A DNA stretch of 32,300 bases from an uncultured Pelagibacteraceae bacterium (GTDB taxonomy: Bacteria > Pseudomonadota > Alphaproteobacteria > Pelagibacterales > Pelagibacteraceae). The stretch is taken from NCBI GenBank assembly GCA_902515965.1, contig CABXWS010000002.1, forward strand, positions 1 to 32,300, read 5' to 3'. Positions within the stretch are counted from its first letter, which is position 1. The number at the start of each line of letters is the position of its first letter. Of the stretch, positions 15,184 to 24,734 are shown one piece after another. Below the pieces are notes generated by a model. That model was not told the origin of the DNA. It did not search any database and saw only the letters and a list, made by a program, of their open reading frames with translations. The position numbers were made by a program, and so were the translations under genes.

Positions 15184-16466
15184 TGATTATTCTTACAATG
15201 TTTGCAGTTTTATTACTTCTTTTATCAATAAATGTACCTATAGCCATAGGTCTTGCAGTAACAACAATTATTGCAATGGTTATGAAAACAGGAACAAGTT
15301 TTTTAATAGATACAGCAATTGTTATGTTTGATGGGTCGATGAAATTTCCATTAATTGCTATACCTCTGTTCATTTTAGCTGGGTCAATAATGAATAGTGC
15401 AGGCATATCTAGAAGATTAATAGCTTTTGCATCGGCTCTTGTTGGATTTATTAAAGGAGGATTAAGTATGATTAATATCGCTACCTCCATGTTTTTTGCT
15501 GAAATATCTGGATCTGCAGTTGCTGATGTTGCAGCGTTAGGATCTATTTTAATACCAGCGATGAAGAAAAAAGGATATCCAGGTGCCTTTGCTGCTGCGG
15601 TTACTTCATCCTCTGCATCATTAGCGATTATCATTCCACCTTCAATACCAATGATTGTTTATGCAGTAATGGCTCAAAGTTCAGTAGTTCAATTGTTTGT
15701 TGCAGGAATTGTTCCTGGAGTAATTGGAGGATTTTTTTTAATGCTAGCCGCTTACATAACTGCAAGACGTAAAAATTTTCCAGTTGAAGAGACATTTAAT
15801 ATTCCAAATGTTAAAAAAACAGCAAAAGACGCAGCATTAGCATTTTTGTTACCTGTAATTATCCTAGGGGGAATTTTTGGTGGAGTTGTAACTGCAACAG
15901 AAGGAGCCGGATTGGCAGTTGTTGCATCTTTGGTAATTGGTTTTATTTATAAAGAAATTGACTTTAAAAGATTGTACGAGTCAGCTTGTGAAGGTGCAAT
16001 TCAAACAGCATCAGTCATGTTGTTAGTTGCAGCATCAGTTTTGTTAGGTGAGTTTTTAACAATCGAACAAATACCACAAAAGGTGGCAGAATCTATTATT
16101 GATTTTACAAATAATAAATATGCAGTCTTAGCAATCTTAAATGTTTTTCTTTTAGTTATTGGTTTCTTTTTACACTCAGTTGCTGCAATAATTTTGACAG
16201 TCCCAATAGTAATGCCATTAGTCAACGCAGTAGGTATAGACCCAGTTCATTTTGGAATAATAGTGACTTTGAATTTAGCAATTGGTCAACAAACACCTCC
16301 AGTTGCTAGTGTGTTAGTTACAGCGTGTTCAGTTGCCAAAGCTGATATTTGGGATGTAACAAGATCAAATATATCATTTATATGCGTATTGTTAATTTTG
16401 TTATTATTGGTGACTTATGTGCCAGCAATACCCATGACATTGGTTGAATATTTTTATAGGAGTTAA
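15183..16466 (+). CDS. TRAP transporter large permease, DctM family
   Basis: DctM motifs (FPLIAIPLFILAGSIMNSAGISRRLI; EISGSAVADVAALGSILIPAMKKKGYPGAFAAAVTSSSASLAIIIPPSIPMIVYA). TAATG overlap with the small permease gene. Confidence 0.95.
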   Translation: MIILTMFAVLLLLLSINVPIAIGLAVTTIIAMVMKTGTSFLIDTAIVMFDGSMKFPLIAIPLFILAGSIMNSAGISRRLIAFASALVGFIKGGLSMINIATSMFFAEISGSAVADVAALGSILIPAMKKKGYPGAFAAAVTSSSASLAIIIPPSIPMIVYAVMAQSSVVQLFVAGIVPGVIGGFFLMLAAYITARRKNFPVEETFNIPNVKKTAKDAALAFLLPVIILGGIFGGVVTATEGAGLAVVASLVIGFIYKEIDFKRLYESACEGAIQTASVMLLVAASVLLGEFLTIEQIPQKVAESIIDFTNNKYAVLAILNVFLLVIGFFLHSVAAIILTVPIVMPLVNAVGIDPVHFGIIVTLNLAIGQQTPPVASVLVTACSVAKADIWDVTRSNISFICVLLILLLLVTYVPAIPMTLVEYFYRS

Positions 16467-16470
16467 ATAG

Positions 16471-17253
16471 ATGAATAAATTAATAAAAGTAAACAAAAAA
16501 AATAATCACTTAGTTGAAGTTGTATTAAATAGACCAGAGAAACTTAATGCAATGACTAAACCAATGTGGGTTGAACTTGGAAAAGTATTTAAAAAACTTT
16601 CAAATAATAAAAACTTAAGATGCATAATAATAAGAGGAAAAGGTGGAAAATCATTTTCACCCGGAAATGATATTGGAGAATTTAAAGAAGAGAGATCATC
16701 AAGTAAGTTGGCTAAATCTTATGGTAAATTTTTACATGGAACATTAGGAAGTATATTTAATTGTCCAATACCTACCATAGCACTTATCGAAGGTATATGT
16801 GTGGGCGGAGGAATGGAAATAGCAGCTTGCTGTGATATCAGAATATGTGGAAAAAGTTCTAGATTTGGAGTTCCTATAAAAAGACTTGGATTAACAATGG
16901 CTGCAAAAGAACTTGAGGCACTACTTAAAATTACAACTTATTCAACTGCTATGGAAATTCTTTTTGAAGGCAGGGTATTTGATTCAAAAGAAGCTTATGA
17001 AAAAAGACTGGTAAACAAAGTAGTAGAAGATAATCAGGTTGAAAAAGAGGCTTATAAATCAGCAGAGTTGATATGCGAAGGTGCTCCAAAAGTTGCAAGA
17101 TGGCACAAACAGTTTGCAAGGGATATAATTAAAAACGGAAAGGTTACTGAAAAACTTAATAATATTGGTTACAAATGTTACGATACCGAAGACTTTCAAA
17201 TTGGTTATAAATCATTCTTAAATAAGACAAGGCCAAAATTTAAAAATAAATAA
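16471..17253 (+). CDS. Enoyl-CoA hydratase/isomerase (crotonase) superfamily protein
   Basis: VVLNRPEKLNAM, SFSPGNDIGEF oxyanion-hole region, GICVGGGMEIAACCDIRI. Confidence 0.9.
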   Translation: MNKLIKVNKKNNHLVEVVLNRPEKLNAMTKPMWVELGKVFKKLSNNKNLRCIIIRGKGGKSFSPGNDIGEFKEERSSSKLAKSYGKFLHGTLGSIFNCPIPTIALIEGICVGGGMEIAACCDIRICGKSSRFGVPIKRLGLTMAAKELEALLKITTYSTAMEILFEGRVFDSKEAYEKRLVNKVVEDNQVEKEAYKSAELICEGAPKVARWHKQFARDIIKNGKVTEKLNNIGYKCYDTEDFQIGYKSFLNKTRPKFKNK

Positions 17254-17256
17254 AAA

Positions 17257-18450
17257 ATGTCTGGAACTATTAATGGAATAAGAGTTTTAGAGCTAACACA
17301 AATTATGGCTGGACCAACTTGTGGATTACTTTTAGCGGATCTTGGTGCTGAAGTAATTAAAATAGAAAAAATTCAAGGAGGAGACGATACACGAAGATTT
17401 CTTCCACCAGATGTAAATGGAGAATCAGCAGCTTTCATGATGATGAATAGAAATAAAAAAGGTCTAGCATTAGATCTTAAAAGCAAGGAGGGTGTGGAGA
17501 TCTTTAAGACATTAGTTAAGCATTCGGATGTTGTGATAGAAAACTTTAGAAAAGGTACACTCGAAAGACTAGGAATAGGCTATGATGTTATGTCTAAAAT
17601 TAATCCAAAAATTATTTTGTGTGAAATATCCGGATATGGAAGAACAGGACCATATTCTGATAAAGGTGGTTTTGATTTAATTGCACAAGGAATGAGCGGG
17701 TTAATGAGTATTACCGGCGAAAGTACCGATAAACCTCCCATTAAAGTAGGTGCTCCTTTAACAGATATAACCGCAGGTTTACTGGCAACAAGTGGAATAT
17801 TAGCAGCTTTGATACACAGAGATAAAACTGGCGAAGGTCAAGTTGTTGATACCTCATTATATGAAGCGGGTATCGTTCATACATATTGGCAATCAGCTAT
17901 TGCATCAGCCACAGGTGAGTCTCCTGGACCATTAGGATCAGCCCATCCTTTAACAGCTCCTTATCAAGCTTTTAAAACAAAAGATAAATGGATAACAGTT
18001 GGAGCTTCAAATCAAAATACTTGGTTAAAATTAATAAAAGCTTTAGGTAGAGAAGATTTACAAGAAAATGAAAAATTTTCAGATAACAAAAGTAGAAAAA
18101 AAAATTTAGAGGAATTAGTCAAAATATTAAATGAAGAATTAATAAAAAAAAATTCAGATGAATGGTTAAAAATATTCGATGATAATGGATTACCTTGTGG
18201 TCCAATTTACTCAATTACAGAAATGTTTAAAGACAAACAAACTATAGATCGAAAAATGATTATAGATGTTGAAAATAAAATAGCAGGAAAAACTAAAGCA
18301 ATAGGAATGCCGATAAAATTTTCAAAAAGTAATGCAGAAGTTGAAAATGGATCACCCATACTAGGTGAACACTCAAAAGAAATTTTACTTAAATTTGGAT
18401 ATAGCGAAGATGAAGTTAAAGAATTTCTCGATAAAAAAATTATTTTATAA
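17257..18450 (+). CDS. CaiB/BaiF family (class III) CoA-transferase
   Basis: GIRVLELTQIMAGPTCGLLLADLGAEVIKIE, MMMNRNKKGLALDLKS, GQVVDTSLYEAGI (expected catalytic Asp in VDTSLYEA). Confidence 0.93.
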   Translation: MSGTINGIRVLELTQIMAGPTCGLLLADLGAEVIKIEKIQGGDDTRRFLPPDVNGESAAFMMMNRNKKGLALDLKSKEGVEIFKTLVKHSDVVIENFRKGTLERLGIGYDVMSKINPKIILCEISGYGRTGPYSDKGGFDLIAQGMSGLMSITGESTDKPPIKVGAPLTDITAGLLATSGILAALIHRDKTGEGQVVDTSLYEAGIVHTYWQSAIASATGESPGPLGSAHPLTAPYQAFKTKDKWITVGASNQNTWLKLIKALGREDLQENEKFSDNKSRKKNLEELVKILNEELIKKNSDEWLKIFDDNGLPCGPIYSITEMFKDKQTIDRKMIIDVENKIAGKTKAIGMPIKFSKSNAEVENGSPILGEHSKEILLKFGYSEDEVKEFLDKKIIL

Positions 18451-18453
18451 AAT

Positions 18454-21357
18454 TTAGTTTACAGTTTCAAAAATCTTAAATAGCAACTCTGAAACATGTT
18501 TTGCTTTCTTTTCTGATAAATCAGATATTTGATGTCTACAACTAGTACCATTAGCAACAATAAAATCATTATCCGTACTTTCGTTTACTGCGGGTATTAG
18601 AGATAGATTTGCCATTTTTTTTGAAACATCATAATTTTTACTACTATAACCAAAAGAACCTGCCATACCGCAGCAGCTAGAGTCTATCATTTTATTACTA
18701 ATATTTAATTTACTTAATAACCCTGTTAAACCTTTTATTCGGTCTTGAGATTTTTGATGGCAGTGACCATGGATTAAGACATTCTGATCAAATTTATTCA
18801 AACTAACTTTGTTACCTTCATTAATTTGTTCAAGAACGAATTCTTCCAACAAATAGAATTTATTCTTGAGTTTATCTCTATTTTTAACATTTCTTAAAGT
18901 TTTAAACTCATCACTAAATGTTAATAAACATGATGGCTCTATACCAACTATAGGCATATCATAATAACCATTAACTAAAATATAATTTACAAATCTATTT
19001 AACTCTTCTTCAGCTTTATCTAATTGACCATAGGAAATATATGTTCTTCCGCAGCACAAAGGTCTTTTAAGATTATCATTGTCAAAACTTGGAATAATCA
19101 CTTCATAACCAAATTTATTAAGAACTTTTATTGAATACATCAAATTTTGAATTTCAAAATTAATATTAAATGTATCTGCAAATAGAATAACTTTATTTTC
19201 TGATTTAATTTGTGATTTATATATTTCTTTTAATGGAAATTGATTTTGTACAGTAGGCATTTCTCTTTCTGTAGCGTAACCAAATTTTCTAATTATATTA
19301 GAAATTATTGGTAAATTCTTAATTTTGTTAAATATTGGAGACACTATTTTTAAGAGCCAAATTAGTTTTGGCATATTCGATATCACTCTATCTTTTATAC
19401 TCATTGAGAATTTTTTGTAGTAATGAGATAGAAACTCACTCTTCATTTTTGCCATATCTACAGACATTGGACATTCTCTCTGACAAGCTTTGCAGCTGAC
19501 ACAAAGTTCCATAGTTTCATACATTTCTTTAGATACAAAAGAATCTTTAGGTAGCTGATTTGATAATGCTAGACGAAGTGTATTGGCTCTACCTCTGACA
19601 AGGTCTTTTTCTTCTTTGGTAACCCTATAAGAAGGACACATAACACCAGAATCTAATTTTCTACAAGCCCCATTGTTATTACACATTTCAATAGCATCAG
19701 AGAAATTACCCCATTCAGACCAATCATAATTTGTTTTTATATCTTCAGATTTATAGTTTGATTTATATCTCATTAAAGATCTGTCATCAGACTTATAAGG
19801 TCTTACAATTTTACCAGGATTTAAAAGATTTTTTTTATCAAAAGTATCTTTAATTTCCTCAAATGCATTTGTAATTTTTTCACCAAACATTTTTTTATGA
19901 AATTCTGATCTAACAATACCATCACCATGTTCACCAGAGTGAGATCCTTTGTATTCCTTAACCATAGAAAATGCTTCATCTGCAATTGCTTTCATATTTT
20001 TAATGTCTTTATCAGATTTCATATTGAGGACAGGTCTTACGTGAAGAGTTCCAACAGATGCGTGTGCATAGAACATCCCACTGGTATCATATTTTTTAAA
20101 TATTTCATTTAATCTAGCTGTGTAATCAGCTAAATTATCTAACGTAACAGCGCAATCCTCTATGAAAGCCACAGGTTTTTTATCACCTTTCATAGACATT
20201 AAAATATTTAATCCAGCTTTTCTAATTTCAAAAACTTCTTTTTGATCACTAGCATTCTCGTAAAAAGCAAAATCATTTTTACTGTTTTGATTTAATACAA
20301 GATATTCTAAATCTTTAATTTTTTTCTCATAAACATTTGGATCTGTATCTATGAATTCTACCATCAATACTGCTTCTGGATTTCCTTTGATATATTTTCT
20401 AATACCACCAGCATACATTGGAATATCTTTAGCAAGATCCAATAAATTTTTATCCATTAGCTCAACAGTAGTTGGTTTTAAATTCACCATTTCTTTTGTA
20501 AGTTCCATTGCTTGATGGAAACTATCAAAATAACAAACACCCAAGACTTTATTTGTAGGTATCTCAGATAATTTAAGTTTAATTTTATTAAATAAAGATA
20601 AGGTTCCTTCTGATCCAACAAGAATGCTCGATGAATTGAAACCATTTGGATCTATTAGATCAATATTGTAACCCCCAACTCGTCTTTGCGTTTGAGGCCA
20701 GTTTTCATCTATCTCATTTTTAACTTGTTGTTTTACGTCGATAAATTTATTTATAATTTCATACAATCTGTCTTGATCATTTGTTGTTGCTAAATAGTTT
20801 TTATTAACTGTATCAAATGTGTGTATCGAACCGTCATCTAAAATGGTTTCAATCGCCAATACATTGTGAACCATATTTCCATAGTAAAGTGATCTAGATC
20901 CACAACTATTGTTAGCAGTCATACCTCCAATTGTTGCTCTACTGCTTGTAGAAACATCAACTGGATACCATAATCCATGGGGTTTTAGATAAGCATTCAA
21001 ATGATCTAAAACTATCCCAGGCTCGACCCATACATATCTCTCTTCAACATTTAACTCTAAAATTTTGTTTTGATGTCGTGAGTAATCCAAAACGATACAT
21101 TCACCGACGGTTTGACCACATTGTGAGCTACCGCCACCTCTAGCTAATAAAGGTATGGAATTCCTTTGAGAATATTCCATTAAGCTTAAAACATCGTTTT
21201 GATCTTTTGGTAAAACAACTCCTAAAGGTTTAATTTGGTAAAGAGATGCATCCGTGCTGTATCTTCCTCTTGAAAATTCATCAAATAAAGTTTTACCCTT
21301 TATTTTTTTTTCAATCTCTTTTCCAATTTTTTCAATTTGAGTATTATTAAGATCCAT
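18454..21357 (-). CDS. FAD-linked oxidase / Fe-S fusion (D-2-hydroxyacid dehydrogenase, YdiJ/GlcD-GlcF-like)
   Basis: PCMH FAD domain (LLARGGGSSQCGQTVG, GGMTANNSCGSRSLYYGN), C-terminal CVSCKACQRECPMSVDMAKMKSEF ferredoxin-like motif and two CCG-type motifs (LCCGRTYISYG, SCCGMAGSFGY). Confidence 0.9.
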   Translation of the reverse strand: MDLNNTQIEKIGKEIEKKIKGKTLFDEFSRGRYSTDASLYQIKPLGVVLPKDQNDVLSLMEYSQRNSIPLLARGGGSSQCGQTVGECIVLDYSRHQNKILELNVEERYVWVEPGIVLDHLNAYLKPHGLWYPVDVSTSSRATIGGMTANNSCGSRSLYYGNMVHNVLAIETILDDGSIHTFDTVNKNYLATTNDQDRLYEIINKFIDVKQQVKNEIDENWPQTQRRVGGYNIDLIDPNGFNSSSILVGSEGTLSLFNKIKLKLSEIPTNKVLGVCYFDSFHQAMELTKEMVNLKPTTVELMDKNLLDLAKDIPMYAGGIRKYIKGNPEAVLMVEFIDTDPNVYEKKIKDLEYLVLNQNSKNDFAFYENASDQKEVFEIRKAGLNILMSMKGDKKPVAFIEDCAVTLDNLADYTARLNEIFKKYDTSGMFYAHASVGTLHVRPVLNMKSDKDIKNMKAIADEAFSMVKEYKGSHSGEHGDGIVRSEFHKKMFGEKITNAFEEIKDTFDKKNLLNPGKIVRPYKSDDRSLMRYKSNYKSEDIKTNYDWSEWGNFSDAIEMCNNNGACRKLDSGVMCPSYRVTKEEKDLVRGRANTLRLALSNQLPKDSFVSKEMYETMELCVSCKACQRECPMSVDMAKMKSEFLSHYYKKFSMSIKDRVISNMPKLIWLLKIVSPIFNKIKNLPIISNIIRKFGYATEREMPTVQNQFPLKEIYKSQIKSENKVILFADTFNINFEIQNLMYSIKVLNKFGYEVIIPSFDNDNLKRPLCCGRTYISYGQLDKAEEELNRFVNYILVNGYYDMPIVGIEPSCLLTFSDEFKTLRNVKNRDKLKNKFYLLEEFVLEQINEGNKVSLNKFDQNVLIHGHCHQKSQDRIKGLTGLLSKLNISNKMIDSSCCGMAGSFGYSSKNYDVSKKMANLSLIPAVNESTDNDFIVANGTSCRHQISDLSEKKAKHVSELLFKIFETVN

Positions 21358-21375
21358 TCCGCATTTATTTTGGTA

Positions 21376-22530
21376 TTATTTATTTTTGTATATAAGTTTA
21401 CCAAATTTTTTCAAAGAATTTTCTGATATATTTAGTCCTAGTCCCGGATTATCGTTTAAATATATCCAACCATTCTTCATTTCATGTTTAATATCAAACA
21501 ATTCTGACTGTAATGGATCTCTTACATCGTCAAATGACTCTAAAATCCTTCCAGCAGGTGTTGATGCTACTAAAGGTGCGTGCACATAACAGTCATGGTG
21601 CGGTGCAATATCAATATGATTGATTTCACATAATGATGCTAGTTTTCTTCCACTTGTAAATCCTCCAAACATTGTACAATCAAATTGCAAAATTTGTATG
21701 GCATTTTCTTCAAGCATAGATCTACATCCATAAATTGTGATTTCACTTTCTCCACCTGATAATGGTATCTTTGTTCTTTTTGAAAGTTCCCTTAAAGATC
21801 TTCTATCATCTTCCCATCTTACTGGTTCTTCTATCCAAGTTGGATTAAATACTTCAAATTCTTTTACACCCTCTATTGCTGTTTTTAAATCCCATGCCCT
21901 GTTAACATCAATCATTAAACTTTTTTCAGAACCAATTTCTTCTCTTATTATCTCAAGTCTTTTGCAATCTTCTTTTATTGTTAGACCTCCAACTTTAACT
22001 TTAAAACTTTGATGACCTAATTTAACTAGTTTTTTTAATTCATCTCTTAATTCTTTTTCATCTTTTCCTTCTCTGTAATAAGCACAAGTTACATAGACAG
22101 GAACTTTATTTCGATAACCACCAAATAATTTATAAAGTGGTATGTTCGATGCCTTACCCATTAAGTCCCAGCAAGCAATATCAAGAGCGGCAGATATTCT
22201 AATCAAAGCCTCTCGGCTCCAACCTTTCTCACTACTTATTCTTGTATCTGTTAATTTAAAAATTTTCTCGTACAATTTTTCTGGACTAAAAGGATCTTCA
22301 CCAATAATCAGATCAGCAATACCATTAGAAAATGGTTTTACTAATGGAGATATATCAGTATAGCTAGTTGCCAATCCAAATCCTGAATTACCATCTTTAT
22401 TTTTAATTTTTATTAATAGTTCATTTGCTGTTGGAACTATAAAATGGCTCACCCAATGAGGTGTGACCTCCTCTGGATTGTTAAGAACATAAACTTCCAA
22501 ACTATCAATTAAACTACTACTATTTGTCAT
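21376..22530 (-). CDS. Enolase superfamily, mandelate racemase/muconate lactonizing enzyme family
   Basis: SFKVKVGG (KxK), LMIDVNRAWD, WIEEPV, GGESEI, QILQFDCTMFGGFT, APHHDCYVHAPL. Confidence 0.9.
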   Translation of the reverse strand: MTNSSSLIDSLEVYVLNNPEEVTPHWVSHFIVPTANELLIKIKNKDGNSGFGLATSYTDISPLVKPFSNGIADLIIGEDPFSPEKLYEKIFKLTDTRISSEKGWSREALIRISAALDIACWDLMGKASNIPLYKLFGGYRNKVPVYVTCAYYREGKDEKELRDELKKLVKLGHQSFKVKVGGLTIKEDCKRLEIIREEIGSEKSLMIDVNRAWDLKTAIEGVKEFEVFNPTWIEEPVRWEDDRRSLRELSKRTKIPLSGGESEITIYGCRSMLEENAIQILQFDCTMFGGFTSGRKLASLCEINHIDIAPHHDCYVHAPLVASTPAGRILESFDDVRDPLQSELFDIKHEMKNGWIYLNDNPGLGLNISENSLKKFGKLIYKNK

Positions 22531-22574
22531 ATATTATAAATTGATTATATATTTTCTTTAGCATATACAGCGTT

Positions 22575-23747
22575 ATGGCAATTTCAAATAATATAAGTCC
22601 TGGCCGACATTTTTTACAAATTCCTGGACCAACAAATGTTCCAGATAGAGTTTTAAGAGCTATGGATTATCCTACTATAGATCATAGAGGACCTGACTTT
22701 GCTGAATTAGGATTAAGAGTTTTAGATCGAATAAAATTAATTTTCAAAACTTCTGAACCTGTAATAATTTTTCCAGCCTCAGGAACAGGTGCTTGGGAAG
22801 CTGCACTTGTAAACACTTTAAGTGCTGGTGATAAAATCTTGATGTTCGAAACTGGTCATTTTTCTACACTATGGTGGGATATTGCTGAGAAATTCAAGAT
22901 TGAAGTAGACTTTGTAAAAGGTGATTGGAGAACAGGAGTTGATCCAAATATTGTTGAACAAAAACTTAAAGAAGACACGGATAAAAAAATTAAAGCTGTA
23001 TGTGCAGTCCATAATGAAACTTCTACTGGAGTTACAAGTAGAATAGGAGAAATTCGAAAAGCTATGGATAATGCAAATCATCCTGCATTATTATTTGTAG
23101 ATACTATATCCTCTTTAGGATCAATTGATTATAAACACGAGGAATGGAAAGTAGATGTAACAGTAGGTGGGTCACAAAAAGGTTTATTATTACCACCAGG
23201 ACTTTCATTTAATGCAATCAGCTCTAAAGCTTTAGAAGCCCACAAGACATCAGAATTGCCAAAATCTTATTGGGATTGGGGACCAATGATAGAAAACAAT
23301 AAAAAAGGTTATTTTCCTTATACACCTGCAACAAACTTATTTTATGGTTTAGATGAAGCAATAAACATGCTTACCGAGGAAGGTTTAGATAATGTTTTTA
23401 AAAGACACAAAAGATTTGCAGAAGCTACAAGAGTTGCTGTCAATTCGTGGGGATTAGAAATACTTTGTAAAAATCCAGAAGAATACTCAGACTCTTTAAC
23501 AGCAGTTATGGTACCTGATGGTCATGATGCGGATTTTTTAAGAAAAACTATTTTAGATCATTACAACATGTCATTGGGAACAGGACTTGCAAAAGTTGCT
23601 GGTAAAATTTTCAGAATTGGTCACTTAGGTGATTTTAATGAACTAATGCTAGCTGGCACATTGGCAGGTGTTGAAATGGGTTTAATGAAATCTAAAATAC
23701 CTTATAATAAAGGTGGAATACTAAAAGCACTTGAGTATCTTTCTTAA
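22575..23747 (+). CDS. Class V aminotransferase, serine/alanine-glyoxylate aminotransferase family
   Basis: GRHFLQIPGPTNVPDRVLRAMDYPTIDHRGPDFAELG, SGTGAWEAALVNTLSAGD, PLP-lysine region VGGSQKGLLLPPGLSF. Confidence 0.9.
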   Translation: MAISNNISPGRHFLQIPGPTNVPDRVLRAMDYPTIDHRGPDFAELGLRVLDRIKLIFKTSEPVIIFPASGTGAWEAALVNTLSAGDKILMFETGHFSTLWWDIAEKFKIEVDFVKGDWRTGVDPNIVEQKLKEDTDKKIKAVCAVHNETSTGVTSRIGEIRKAMDNANHPALLFVDTISSLGSIDYKHEEWKVDVTVGGSQKGLLLPPGLSFNAISSKALEAHKTSELPKSYWDWGPMIENNKKGYFPYTPATNLFYGLDEAINMLTEEGLDNVFKRHKRFAEATRVAVNSWGLEILCKNPEEYSDSLTAVMVPDGHDADFLRKTILDHYNMSLGTGLAKVAGKIFRIGHLGDFNELMLAGTLAGVEMGLMKSKIPYNKGGILKALEYLS

Positions 23748-23765
23748 TCAATCAAGTTACAAATC

Positions 23766-24734
23766 ATGCTTGATTTTTGCATAATAGGATCAGGAATTTC
23801 TGGATCAACAATAGCAAATTTAATAGATAAAAAATATACTGTTGAAGTATTTGATAAAGCCAAAGGCTTTGGAGGAAGAAGTTCGTTTAAAAAATATAAA
23901 GATAAAATTGGATTTGATCATGGACTTCAATATATTTCACCAAAATCAACAAAATTTAAAATTTTTGCCAATCAACTTATTAAAAGAAGAGTTTTAAAAA
24001 AGTGGGTAGGAAATCATTTATTTTTACATAAAACAGTCAAAGAAATTAAAAATCATTTAAAATTAATTGGAACAAAAGGAAATAATTCTATTAGTAAACA
24101 TTTATTAAAAAAAATTAAATGTAATTTTGAACATGAGCTAACAAATATTAAGAGATTAAATGATTATTGGGAATTAACATTTAAAAATGACTTAAAACAA
24201 AAATGTAAAAATCTTATTTTAACGTGTCCATTCCCACAAAGTAAGAAATTAGGACAAAAATATTTAAATAAATCTTATATAAATCAAAAAGTTAAAATGG
24301 ATGCCAATTTAACAGTCATGATTGTTACAGATAAGCTAAAACAATCTAATAGTAGTTACTTTTTTAATGATGAAATGCTTGGTTGGGCTGCATATGAGAA
24401 TAGTAAAAAAAGATTTAACTATAAGTATGATTTATGGACACTTCAAAGCACATACAAATACGGTAATAAATTCACGAAAGATTATAGAAACAAAAGAAAA
24501 TACTATACAAATCAACTAGTTAAAAGATTTGAGAAATTAACAAACTTAAAAATCAAAAAAATTCATCACTCTAGAATTCATGGATGGCTGTATTCATCCA
24601 ATTCAAAACCATTAAAACAATTATCTCTGTGGAATAAATCTTTAAAGTTAGGTTTATGTGGTGATTATTTCGGTGGACCGAGATTAGAAAATGGCTGGTT
24701 AAGTGCAAAAGACTTATACAAAAAAATATTATAA
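23766..24734 (+). CDS. FAD-dependent oxidoreductase, renalase/amine-oxidase-like
   Basis: N-terminal dinucleotide-binding CIIGSGISGSTIANLID...VFDKAKGFGGRSSF; C-terminal LGLCGDYFGGPRLENGWLSAKDL. Confidence 0.8.
   Translation: MLDFCIIGSGISGSTIANLIDKKYTVEVFDKAKGFGGRSSFKKYKDKIGFDHGLQYISPKSTKFKIFANQLIKRRVLKKWVGNHLFLHKTVKEIKNHLKLIGTKGNNSISKHLLKKIKCNFEHELTNIKRLNDYWELTFKNDLKQKCKNLILTCPFPQSKKLGQKYLNKSYINQKVKMDANLTVMIVTDKLKQSNSSYFFNDEMLGWAAYENSKKRFNYKYDLWTLQSTYKYGNKFTKDYRNKRKYYTNQLVKRFEKLTNLKIKKIHHSRIHGWLYSSNSKPLKQLSLWNKSLKLGLCGDYFGGPRLENGWLSAKDLYKKIL

Noticed and set aside
15095-15634. Minus-strand 179-aa ORF antisense to the DctM gene
   Set aside because: Length is notable but it is antisense to an unambiguous TRAP permease; repetitive I/A/K composition is typical of the complement of hydrophobic codons.
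21386-22363. Plus-strand ORFs antisense to the enolase-superfamily gene (21386-21589, 21737-22012, 22142-22363)
   Set aside because: Antisense to a CDS with all expected MR/MLE motifs.
24729-24734. Overlapping convergent stop codons (TTATAA) between the flavoprotein and M24-fold genes
   Set aside because: Six-nt convergent overlap is common in compact genomes; no bidirectional terminator stem is present.
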